This document shows positions 1 through 6,888 of a DNA stretch of 64,000 bases, piece by piece. How positions within the stretch are numbered: position 1 is the stretch's first letter; each line of letters starts with the position of its first letter. The notes below the pieces were generated by a model. It was not told the origin of the DNA. It searched no databases and saw only the letters and a program-made list of their open reading frames with translations. The DNA lies in the NCBI GenBank assembly GCA_965655775.1, contig CBFHHV010000003.1, positions 1-64,000 of the forward strand. Direction: 5' to 3'. Position numbers and translations under genes: made by a program. This DNA comes from Marisimplicoccus sp965655775 (lineage in GTDB: Bacteria; Bacteroidota; Bacteroidia; Flavobacteriales; Flavobacteriaceae).

Positions 1-165
1 AACGTGTCTGACATTTAGATAATTTTGTAAATTATTCTGAAATTCTTTAACAACAGGTCCATTTATGAAAGAAGAGGACTTAATTACTTTTTTAATCTCT
101 CTGTTTATTTGCCACCTAATTTTTCTGTATTGACCATTTAGGTCAACCATATTAATTTTTTTCAT
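1..165 (-). CDS. DegT/DnrJ/EryC1-family sugar aminotransferase, N-terminal part (runs off the window)
   Basis: The reverse strand reads in frame from an ATG at 165-163 to the window edge, 55 codons with no stop. The protein begins MKKINMVDLNGQYRK and continues with SSSFINGP and a VKEF-like segment. This matches the N-terminus of PLP-dependent nucleotide-sugar aminotransferases of the DegT/WbpE type, which make amino sugars for surface polysaccharides or lipid A-like glycans. A second ATG lies at 150-148, but the upstream one is preferred because a TAATTTTG promoter element sits 6 nt before it. The catalytic Lys lies beyond the fragment, so activity cannot be judged. The gene is divergent from waaA, another surface-glycolipid gene. 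The family call is fairly sure; the substrate is unknown. Confidence 0.72.
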   Translation of the reverse strand, partial: MKKINMVDLNGQYRKIRWQINREIKKVIKSSSFINGPVVKEFQNNLQNYLNVRHV

Positions 166-193
166 TGAAAACAAAATTAAAAAAGTATTTTTG
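165..193 (+). promoter_or_regulatory. Bacteroidota-type promoter for waaA (TTG, 18 nt, TATTTTTG)
   Basis: TTG at 165-167 and TATTTTTG at 186-193 are separated by 18 nt, close to the Bacteroidota -33/-7 consensus (TTTG, about 19 nt, TAnnTTTG). The -7 box ends 13 nt before GTG 207. This supports GTG 207 as the waaA start and suggests the TTG at 165 is a promoter element, not a start codon. Confidence 0.55.
172..179 (-). promoter_or_regulatory. -7 element TAATTTTG of the aminotransferase gene
   Basis: On the reverse strand TAATTTTG is followed by 6 nt and then the ATG at 165-163. If transcription starts 3-4 nt after the box, as expected for an element centred near -7, the mRNA leader is only 2-3 nt. 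It is interleaved with the waaA promoter on the other strand. No clear -33 box is visible. Confidence 0.45.
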
Positions 194-206
194 GAAAAAG
201 GATTTA

Positions 207-1442
207 GTGAAATTAATTTATGAAATATTTATCATTACTATTAATGCTTTGAGCATACCATTTAGATTATTTTCAAAAAAAGTAAATCTATTTCACCAAG
301 GTAGAAAAGATACCTTTAGAATTTTAAAAAAAGAGATTAATCCCAATGAAAAAAATATTTGGTTTCATGTATCATCACTGGGAGAATTTGAAATTGCTAG
401 GCCTATAATTGAAGAATTAAAAAGTAAAGTCAATAACTTAAAAATTCTTGTAACATTTTTCTCACCATCTGGCTATGAAAATGTTAAAAATTATAAACAC
501 GCAGATTCTATTACTTATCTACCAGTTGATTCTTCAAATAACTCTAAAAAATTTATTAAATATGTAAATCCTAAAGTTGCAGTAATTATCAAAAATGATT
601 TATGGCCAAATTATATATCTGAATTAAAAGATAATAACTCAATTATTTATTCAGTTTCTTCAAAGTTTAAGCAGGCTAATTTTTATTTTGGAATTTTTGG
701 TAAATGGTTTTTAAATAGATTAAAAATGATCGACTTTTTTTTTGTTCAAGACAATAACTCAAAACTAATTCTTAGCAAGTACTCCATCCAAAACGTAGTT
801 AAATCTGGCGACTCAAGATTTACATCTGTAATTAAAACTCTGAATGAAAATAAAAGAATCGATAGTATAGAAAAGTTTATTGATAATAATAAATGTTTTA
901 TTGCTGGAAGTGTATGGACTAGAGATATAAAAATTATAAAAGAGTCTATAAGAAACAATAATATTAAGTCTATTATTGCACCTCATGAAGTATCACAAAA
1001 ACAAATAAATGAGTTGGAGAATATTTTTGAAGATTCTTGTGTCAAACTATCATGCCTTATAAAAGAAGAAGACTTTCAAAAGAAGGTATTAATTGTTGAC
1101 TCAATTGGTCAACTTAAGCACATGTATAAATATGCAAACTTTTGTTATGTTGGTGGAGGTTTTTCAAAAAATAGTCTTCATAATATTCTAGAGCCTTCAG
1201 TTTTTTCATGTCCAGTTATAATAGGAAATTTATATTATGGATTTAAAGAGGCTGAAGATTTAATAGATTTGGGCGGTGTATTATCAATCAAAAATTCTGT
1301 TGAATTTTCAAAAGTATTTAGTGAGCTATGTCTAAGAGAAGAAAAAGAAAAAAAATTAGGTAAAATAAATTCAGACTATGTCTACGAAAATGAAAAAAGC
1401 AACAGAAAAGTTATTGATTCGCTAATAAAAAATTTAAATTAA
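207..1442 (+). CDS. waaA: 3-deoxy-D-manno-octulosonic acid (Kdo) transferase
   Basis: This is a GT-B glycosyltransferase of 411 aa (from GTG 207) that transfers Kdo from CMP-Kdo to the lipid A precursor at the inner membrane. The N-terminus has a hydrophobic anchor (about residues 4-22) followed by LFHQGRKDTF, as in WaaA. SLGEFE near residue 60 carries the glutamate expected to be the catalytic base. The C-terminal half has a GGGFSKNSLHNILEP segment, matching the family's GG(S/G)F...HNILEP nucleotide-sugar site. An open frame extends upstream to a TTG at 165, but that codon coincides with a probable -33 box and overlaps the divergent gene's ATG, so GTG 207 is chosen. LpxK, another lipid A enzyme, lies about 8 kb away. 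The family call is confident; the start is less so. Confidence 0.9.
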   Translation: MKLIYEIFIITINALSIPFRLFSKKVNLFHQGRKDTFRILKKEINPNEKNIWFHVSSLGEFEIARPIIEELKSKVNNLKILVTFFSPSGYENVKNYKHADSITYLPVDSSNNSKKFIKYVNPKVAVIIKNDLWPNYISELKDNNSIIYSVSSKFKQANFYFGIFGKWFLNRLKMIDFFFVQDNNSKLILSKYSIQNVVKSGDSRFTSVIKTLNENKRIDSIEKFIDNNKCFIAGSVWTRDIKIIKESIRNNNIKSIIAPHEVSQKQINELENIFEDSCVKLSCLIKEEDFQKKVLIVDSIGQLKHMYKYANFCYVGGGFSKNSLHNILEPSVFSCPVIIGNLYYGFKEAEDLIDLGGVLSIKNSVEFSKVFSELCLREEKEKKLGKINSDYVYENEKSNRKVIDSLIKNLN

Positions 1443-1468
1443 TCTACTTTTTTAATTTACTTTACATC

Positions 1469-2521
1469 ATGATTAAAAAAACCCTTTTTCTTTTAGTTAC
1501 TTTAAGTTGTTTTACAGTCCAAAGTCAAAACTCAAAAAAACCAAATATTATTATGATGCTTGGAGATGGTATGGGAATTTCCCAGATTTCATCTGGAATG
1601 TACTCTAATAATAATTATACATCTTTGGAGAGATCCAAATATGTTGGATTGATTAAGACTCACTCATCAGACAAATTAATTACTGATTCCGCTGCAGCTG
1701 GAACTGCAATGTCATCTGGTGTAAAAACAAAAAATAGAGTGGTTGGAATGGATGATAATTATAAACCAGTAAAAAGTATTTTAGAAATTTGTATGGATTT
1801 AGGTTACTCAACTGGAATTATAGTTACCTCTACTATAGTTCATGCAACTCCTGCATCATACTATGCAAAAGTTAAAAATAGATATCAATACGAAAATATT
1901 GCTAGTCAGCTTGCAAAAAGTGGAATAAATTTTTTTGTTGGAGGAGGTGAAAGATATTTTAATGATAGGTCAGATAATAGAAATTTAATAGCTGAGATGG
2001 AAGACTATTTTTTTGCAACTAGTATAGATACATATAAGAATAATAATTCTAATAAAATTGGATATTTAACTAGTTATGATGACCCTATTGAAAAACATAA
2101 AGGCAGAGAGCCATCTTTACCAATTCTGGTTGAATCTACAATTCAAAAGTTAGAGAATCTAGATAAACCCTTTTTTCTTCTTATTGAATCAGCTCAAATA
2201 GATTGGGCAGCTCATGATAATGATCCTATGCACATGAATAGCGAGATGATTGAATTTGATAATACAATTAAAACAGTTTTTGATTTTATCGATAAAGATG
2301 ACAATACTCTTGTTGTAATAACTGCTGATCATGAGACTGGAGGAGCAGCAATTACAGGAGGTAATCTATTAAAATCCAAGGTTAAAAATAATTATGTATC
2401 TGGAGATCATACTGCTACTATGGTTCCGGTTTTTAGCTCTGGATATGAGGCCCAAAACTTTAAGGGTGTTTATGATAATACCGAAATTTTTGATAAATTA
2501 AGGACAATCATAGAGAAATGA
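1469..2521 (+). CDS. Alkaline phosphatase (PhoA-type fold), secreted
   Basis: The 350-aa protein has a cleavable signal peptide ending near VQSQ at residue 20. It carries the metal-binding MLGDGMG motif (Asp33), the phosphorylated serine in TDSAAAGTA (Ser74), an ESAQIDWAAH metal segment and a TADHETGG histidine motif. This is the full catalytic set of the PF00245 alkaline phosphatases. It should hydrolyse phosphomonoesters in the periplasm to release phosphate. At 350 aa it is shorter than the 471-aa E. coli enzyme, with reduced surface insertions. The stop overlaps the next gene's ATG by 4 nt (ATGA), so the two are probably translationally coupled. The gap to waaA upstream is only 26 nt. Confidence 0.92.
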   Translation: MIKKTLFLLVTLSCFTVQSQNSKKPNIIMMLGDGMGISQISSGMYSNNNYTSLERSKYVGLIKTHSSDKLITDSAAAGTAMSSGVKTKNRVVGMDDNYKPVKSILEICMDLGYSTGIIVTSTIVHATPASYYAKVKNRYQYENIASQLAKSGINFFVGGGERYFNDRSDNRNLIAEMEDYFFATSIDTYKNNNSNKIGYLTSYDDPIEKHKGREPSLPILVESTIQKLENLDKPFFLLIESAQIDWAAHDNDPMHMNSEMIEFDNTIKTVFDFIDKDDNTLVVITADHETGGAAITGGNLLKSKVKNNYVSGDHTATMVPVFSSGYEAQNFKGVYDNTEIFDKLRTIIEK

Positions 2522-4128
2522 AAAAAGTACTTTTAGTTTTTGTAATATTTACTTTATCATGCGAAACTGAGCCTACTAATGTTGATGTCCTAATTAGAGG
2601 TGGTGTTATTCACGATGGCACCGGAATGACAGGATATGTTGGTAATGTTGCTATAAATAATGACACAATTTTTTATGTAGGGAAAAAAGATAATTTTATC
2701 GCTAATCAATTAATTGATGCTTCAGGAAAAGTAGTTTCTCCAGGCTTTATAAACATGCTTAGTTGGGGATATAATACCTTAATGCAAGATGGAAGATCCC
2801 TAAGCGATTTAAAGCAAGGAGTTACATTAGAGGTTTTTGGAGAAGGCACTTCTCCTGGACCTCGTGGATCTATAAATAGTAATAACTATATTTCTTTTGG
2901 TGAAGCAATGGAGAATTTAGAGTCAAGTGGAGTATCAACAAATATTGCTTCATACCTTGGTGCCGCAACAGTTAGAATTCAAGAAATTGGGTATGCAAAT
3001 AGAAAAGCTACTGCTAATGAAATGGAATCAATGAGAAATATTGTTAAACTAGCTATGATGCAAGGTGCAATTGGTATTGGATCCTCTTTGATTTATGCTC
3101 CTGGAGATTATGCAGATACGGATGAACTAGTTGAACTATCAAAGGTTGCATCTTCTTATGGTGGAAGATATATTTCTCATATGAGAAATGAGGACTTTAG
3201 AGTTCTTGAAGCCGTTGATGAATTACTTGAAATTGCTGAAAGAGCTGATATACCTGCTCAGATTTATCACCTTAAAACTTCTAGAAAACCAAATTGGCAT
3301 TTATTAGATTCTGTAATAAATAAAGTTGAAACTGCAAGAGAAAATGGATTAAGGATAACGGCTGATATGTATACCTATCCTGCTTCTTCTACAGGCCTGA
3401 CAGGTGTTATACCTACTTGGGTACAAGAAGGTGGAAGACAAGCATGGATCAATCGTATGACAAAACCAGATGTAAGGGAGAGGCTTTTTGAAGATATTAG
3501 AAAAGAACTTTCAGAACAACCACCTGAGGATATTTTAATGGTTGGTTTTAATAAACAATCTATGTCAAATAAATACCGAGGTATGACTATTGCCGAGGCA
3601 GCAGAATTAAGAGGTGAGTCTCCTGAAGAGGCTATAGTTAATTTAATAATTGAAGATGGAAGTAGAATCCAATGTATATATTTTAGCATGTCTGAAGAAA
3701 ATGTAAGAAAGAAGATTATGCTACCATGGGTTTCTTTTGACTCAGATGCTGGATCTTACTCAGATATTTCAAAAGACTTTATAACACATCCTAGAGCTTT
3801 TGGAAGTTTTGCAAGGGTTCTTGGTAAATATGTAAGAGATGAGAAATTAATTACAATGGAGGAAGCTATTCGAAGATTAACTGGATTTCCTGCAAATAAT
3901 CTAGGTATTAAAAATAGAGGATATTTAAAACCTGGTTATTTTGCAGATGTTGTAGTTTTTGACCCAGAACTAATTGAGGACAAAGCAACTTTTGAGAAAC
4001 CACTTCAGTTTGCTGTTGGAGTTGAAGATGTATTTGTAAATGGTGTACAAGTATTATCTGAAAGTGAGCATACAGGTGAATATCCTGGTAGATTTGTTAA
4101 AGGAGCAGGTTATAGCCCCTCTAACTAA
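2518..4128 (+). CDS. D-aminoacylase / N-acyl-D-amino-acid deacylase-like amidohydrolase, lipoprotein
   Basis: The 536-aa protein opens with a short signal and lipobox (FTLSC, Cys near residue 15). It then has the composite amidohydrolase N-terminus VDVLIRGGVIHDGTG and ends with the typical C-terminal beta segment (GYLKPGYFADVVVFD). IYHLKTS, TADMYTYPAS, PWVSFDSDAG and a HPRAFGSFARVLGKYVRD-like segment all resemble D-aminoacylases. The usual metal motif PGFIDVHTH is replaced by PGFINMLSWG, so both histidines of HxH are missing. I recall similar 'FINMLSW' variants in homologues, so this may be a distinct subfamily, not a decayed enzyme. It is coupled to alkaline phosphatase by a 4-nt overlap. 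The substrate is unknown; an N-acyl amino acid or peptide is only a family-based guess. Confidence 0.8.
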   Translation: MKKVLLVFVIFTLSCETEPTNVDVLIRGGVIHDGTGMTGYVGNVAINNDTIFYVGKKDNFIANQLIDASGKVVSPGFINMLSWGYNTLMQDGRSLSDLKQGVTLEVFGEGTSPGPRGSINSNNYISFGEAMENLESSGVSTNIASYLGAATVRIQEIGYANRKATANEMESMRNIVKLAMMQGAIGIGSSLIYAPGDYADTDELVELSKVASSYGGRYISHMRNEDFRVLEAVDELLEIAERADIPAQIYHLKTSRKPNWHLLDSVINKVETARENGLRITADMYTYPASSTGLTGVIPTWVQEGGRQAWINRMTKPDVRERLFEDIRKELSEQPPEDILMVGFNKQSMSNKYRGMTIAEAAELRGESPEEAIVNLIIEDGSRIQCIYFSMSEENVRKKIMLPWVSFDSDAGSYSDISKDFITHPRAFGSFARVLGKYVRDEKLITMEEAIRRLTGFPANNLGIKNRGYLKPGYFADVVVFDPELIEDKATFEKPLQFAVGVEDVFVNGVQVLSESEHTGEYPGRFVKGAGYSPSN

Positions 4129-4133
4129 AATAG

Positions 4134-4215
4134 TGCGGGTGAAGGGACTCGAACCCCCATGCTGTTAGGCACTAGATCCTAAGTCTAGCGTGTCTACCAA
4201 TTTCACCACACCCGC
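4134..4215 (-). tRNA. tRNA-Leu (anticodon TAG)
   Basis: The reverse strand folds as an 82-nt class II tRNA: acceptor GCGGGTG paired with CACCCGC, the GGTAGAC D-loop typical of tRNA-Leu, anticodon loop CTTAGGA on a CTAGA/TCTAG stem, a variable arm, and T-loop TTCGAGT. The discriminator base is A and no CCA is encoded. It lies 5 nt beyond the D-aminoacylase stop, on the opposite strand. Confidence 0.96.
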
Positions 4216-4225
4216 AAAAGGTGAA

Positions 4226-4233
4226 CAAATATA
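4226..4233 (-). promoter_or_regulatory. -7 element TATATTTG of tRNA-Leu
   Basis: TATATTTG on the reverse strand ends exactly 10 nt before the first base of tRNA-Leu. The same box and spacing precede tRNA-fMet. No clear -33 TTTG is visible. Confidence 0.6.
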
Positions 4234-4259
4234 AATAAGTTTTTAAAAATACATTAACT

Positions 4260-5633
4260 ATGAGCACATTATCTGAAGAGGAAAAAAGTAATTACTTAAA
4301 AGAGTTATTTGAATTTTTAAAATTGCCATCCATAAGTGCAGATTCTAAGTTCTCAGATTTTATGAATACAACTGCAAATTGGCTATCAAACGAGCTTTTA
4401 AAGTCTGGTTGTGATTCAGCAAATGTTTATAAAACTAATGGGCATCCTATAGTTTATGGTGAAAAAATACTCAACCCCTCATATCCAACAATTCTTGTGT
4501 ATGGTCATTATGATGTACAACCACCAGATCCATTAGATCTCTGGACTAATCCTCCTTTTGAACCAGTTATAAAGAAAACCCATGTTCATCCAGAAGGTGC
4601 AATTTTTGCAAGAGGTGCGTGTGATGATAAAGGTCAGGTATTTATGCATGTCAAAGCTTTCGAACAGCTGATAAAGAAAAATAAGCTTAATTGTAATGTG
4701 AAGTTTATGATTGAAGGCGAGGAGGAAGTTGGAAGTGAAAATTTAGAGAAATTTCTTATTGACAATAAATCTAAACTAAGTGCAGACGTTATACTAATCT
4801 CAGATACTGGATTAAGCAGTCTTGATAATCCAACCTTGACAGTTGGACTTAGAGGTTTATCATACATGGAAATTAAATTAACTGGTCCTAATAGAGATCT
4901 TCATTCTGGCACATATGGAGGTACACTTGCTAACCCTATTAATACTTTGTCAGATATTATAAGCTCGCTTATAGATGAAAATGGTAAAATAGTTATTCCA
5001 GGATTTTATGATGACGTTTTAGAAATTGAAAAATCAAAAAGAGATATAATTGAAGAAAAATCAAAATTTAATGTTCAAAAATTTAAAGATTCATTGGGCC
5101 TTAATGATGTAAAAGGTGAGGAGGGATATTCAACATTAGAGAGAAAATCTATTCGTCCAACTCTAGATGTTAATGGTATTTGGGGAGGATATATTGGTGA
5201 GGGATCAAAAACTGTTATTCCAAGTGAAGCTCATGCGAAGATTTCTATGAGATTAGTTCCAAATCAAAATTGGGAAAAGATAAGTGAGTTATTCAAAAAG
5301 CATATTGAGAGTATTACACCAAAAACAGTTTCAGTTGAGGTCTCAACTCACCATGGAGGAAATCCATATGTTACTCCAGAAGACTTTAAAGGTTATGAAT
5401 CTGCAATAAATGCCTATAAAGATAGTTTTGGAATTGACCCTATTCCTCAAAAGGATGGAGGTAGCATACCAATAGTTCCCATGTTTGAAAGTATTCTAGG
5501 GATTAAAACTGTTCTAATGGGATTTGGACTTGACAGTGATGCAATTCATTCTCCTGATGAGAATTTCGGAGTTAAGAACTTCTTTATTGGTATAGAAACG
5601 ATCCAGAACTTTTATAAACATTTTGGTAATTAA
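4260..5633 (+). CDS. M20-family dipeptidase (carnosine dipeptidase / PepV-like)
   Basis: The 457-aa metallopeptidase has no signal peptide and is probably cytoplasmic. Motifs match the di-zinc M20 family: YGHYDVQPP (His83, Asp85), RGACDDKG (bridging Asp near 122), IEGEEEVGSE (Glu154 and Glu155), a dimerisation-domain segment DLHSGTYGG, and a late GGSIP with a final AIHSPDE His. It should cleave dipeptides or acylated amino acids imported from outside. The ATG at 4260 lies 44 nt from the divergent tRNA-Leu. Its TAA shares the tetranucleotide TTAA with the ruvC stop, giving a 4-nt convergent overlap. Confidence 0.9.
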   Translation: MSTLSEEEKSNYLKELFEFLKLPSISADSKFSDFMNTTANWLSNELLKSGCDSANVYKTNGHPIVYGEKILNPSYPTILVYGHYDVQPPDPLDLWTNPPFEPVIKKTHVHPEGAIFARGACDDKGQVFMHVKAFEQLIKKNKLNCNVKFMIEGEEEVGSENLEKFLIDNKSKLSADVILISDTGLSSLDNPTLTVGLRGLSYMEIKLTGPNRDLHSGTYGGTLANPINTLSDIISSLIDENGKIVIPGFYDDVLEIEKSKRDIIEEKSKFNVQKFKDSLGLNDVKGEEGYSTLERKSIRPTLDVNGIWGGYIGEGSKTVIPSEAHAKISMRLVPNQNWEKISELFKKHIESITPKTVSVEVSTHHGGNPYVTPEDFKGYESAINAYKDSFGIDPIPQKDGGSIPIVPMFESILGIKTVLMGFGLDSDAIHSPDENFGVKNFFIGIETIQNFYKHFGN

Positions 5634-6193
5634 GCAATCTTGTCTGGATTCTTATTAATAAAACTTGACCAGTTGGAATATTTTTTTTTCTCATTATCAC
5701 TATTAAAATTAAAGTAGTGACATACAGCAGCTGCTAATCCATCAGTAGAATCAAGATTTTTTGGCAGCTCTTTTATATTTAGGATACTTTTTAGCATTTT
5801 GGCTACTTGCTCTTTACTTGAGTTACCATTTCCTGTAATCGCCATTTTTATTTTTTTTGGTGAGTATTCAGTTATTGGAATGTTGGAATTTAATGCTGCA
5901 GCTATCGAAACTCCTTGAGCTCTTCCAAGCTTTAACATTGATTGTACATTTTTACCAAAAAATGGCGATTCTATTGCAATATAATTTGGATTATAATTTT
6001 TGATTAACTCAGATGTTTTTTGAAATATTTTTGAAAGCTTGACATTATGATCATCTGTTTTAGGTAGCTTATATTCAACCATATCAATTAAATTCATTTT
6101 ATTTTTGATTATTTTTATTACTCCAAAACCCATAATATTTGTTCCGGGATCAATCCCCATAATTATTGAGTTATCATTTAGTTTCTTATTCAT
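5630..6193 (-). CDS. ruvC: Holliday junction endodeoxyribonuclease RuvC
   Basis: The 187-aa protein carries the RuvC signatures: GIDPGTNIMGFGVI (first catalytic Asp), AIESPFFGKN (Glu), a conserved KLGRAQGV helix and the late DSTDGLAAAVCHY acidic site. It resolves Holliday junctions with RuvAB during recombination. The start overlaps the upstream lipoprotein gene by 8 nt, so they are probably co-transcribed. The 3' end overlaps the M20 gene on the other strand by 4 nt. Length is normal for the family. Confidence 0.96.
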   Translation of the reverse strand: MNKKLNDNSIIMGIDPGTNIMGFGVIKIIKNKMNLIDMVEYKLPKTDDHNVKLSKIFQKTSELIKNYNPNYIAIESPFFGKNVQSMLKLGRAQGVSIAAALNSNIPITEYSPKKIKMAITGNGNSSKEQVAKMLKSILNIKELPKNLDSTDGLAAAVCHYFNFNSDNEKKKYSNWSSFINKNPDKIA

Positions 6194-6641
6194 AGTTAAG
6201 TTTGAATGGGAGGTTAAAAGTTACTTCCACAAACTCTCCAACGTTAGTTTTTATTGCAGGTAACGCGTTTGGAATGTTATCAACTGCACTTTTGATCAAA
6301 TTGACTGATGTGTTATCTATTTTATTTGATGGATTCAGTTTATCTAAACTAAATTTTCCTAATGTATCTATTTTAAGTGTAAGTATGTATTGATTTGAAT
6401 CTAAAGGAAAAATTTTGTCATTAAGAAAGTTATTTATTTCAATTTCAATAATATTTCTAAAACAATCTAAGTGCTCATTATTTTTTAAATTTTCACACTC
6501 AGGAAATGATGGCGGTTGATCATTCACACTCCATGAAGAAGCAAATTCAATTTCTGAGTCAGGGACAGGCATATTTATAGAGTCACATGATACTATCATG
6601 ATTACTATAAATGACCAAACCAAAAAAAACTTAATATTCAT
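6186..6641 (-). CDS. Lipoprotein with a TonB C-terminal-like domain
   Basis: The 151-aa product starts with a signal and lipobox (MIVSC, Cys near residue 18). The remainder resembles the TonB C-terminal fold of Bacteroidota 'energy transducer' proteins: PPSFPECENLK, a conserved Cys pair before an IEIEINNFL helix, a TLKIDTLGKFS beta hairpin, then a helix and a final VTFNLPFKL strand. There is no proline-rich spacer and no inner-membrane anchor, so it is unlikely to be a classical TonB. An open frame extends upstream to 6839 but would run across the divergent gene; ATG 6641 gives a proper signal peptide. It is followed by ruvC with an 8-nt overlap. Function is unknown. Confidence 0.72.
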   Translation of the reverse strand: MNIKFFLVWSFIVIMIVSCDSINMPVPDSEIEFASSWSVNDQPPSFPECENLKNNEHLDCFRNIIEIEINNFLNDKIFPLDSNQYILTLKIDTLGKFSLDKLNPSNKIDNTSVNLIKSAVDNIPNALPAIKTNVGEFVEVTFNLPFKLNYE

Positions 6642-6678
6642 AATTAAGCTAAGCACAACTAAAATTACGATTTTTTTA

Positions 6679-6686
6679 TAGCTTTG
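6679..6686 (+). promoter_or_regulatory. -7 element TAGCTTTG of the small Cys-rich membrane protein gene
   Basis: TAGCTTTG is followed by only 4 nt before the ATG at 6691. With a start point 3-4 nt after the box the mRNA would be leaderless. No good -33 box is visible at the usual distance. Confidence 0.5.
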
Positions 6687-6690
6687 TCCA

Positions 6691-6888
6691 ATGGAGATAT
6701 TTCTTATATCTGTTGGATTAATTGCAATTGCTTTTTTAGGTATTGCAATTAAACTAATATTTAAAAAAAATGGAGAATTTTCTGGTACTTGTGCTAGCCA
6801 AAGTCCTTTTTTAAATAAATCCGATGAACCTTGCGGCATATGTGGAAAAATTCCTACAGGCTCTGAATGTGCTAATGATATTCAATGA
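6691..6888 (+). CDS. Small single-TM, four-cysteine membrane protein, NqrM-like
   Basis: The 65-aa protein has one N-terminal membrane helix (about residues 3-23), then KKNGEFSGTC, PCGICG and SEC. This is one TM segment followed by four cysteines in the order C, CxxC, C. That layout recalls NqrM (DUF539), a small iron-binding maturation factor of the Na+-translocating NADH:quinone oxidoreductase. The resemblance is by architecture and short motifs, so homology is inferred. The stop overlaps the start of the Nramp-like gene by 4 nt (ATGA), implying coupled translation. It has its own promoter box 4 nt upstream of the ATG. A role in metal handling with the transporter is plausible but unproven. 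Confidence 0.75.
   Translation: MEIFLISVGLIAIAFLGIAIKLIFKKNGEFSGTCASQSPFLNKSDEPCGICGKIPTGSECANDIQ

Noticed and set aside
3375..3689. 104-aa reverse-strand frame inside the D-aminoacylase-like gene
   Set aside because: Antisense shadow of a conserved coding region with no domain signal.
6642..6839. N-terminal extension of the TonB-C-like lipoprotein
   Set aside because: It would run through the divergent promoter and the four-cysteine protein gene, and it would bury the signal peptide and lipobox inside the protein.
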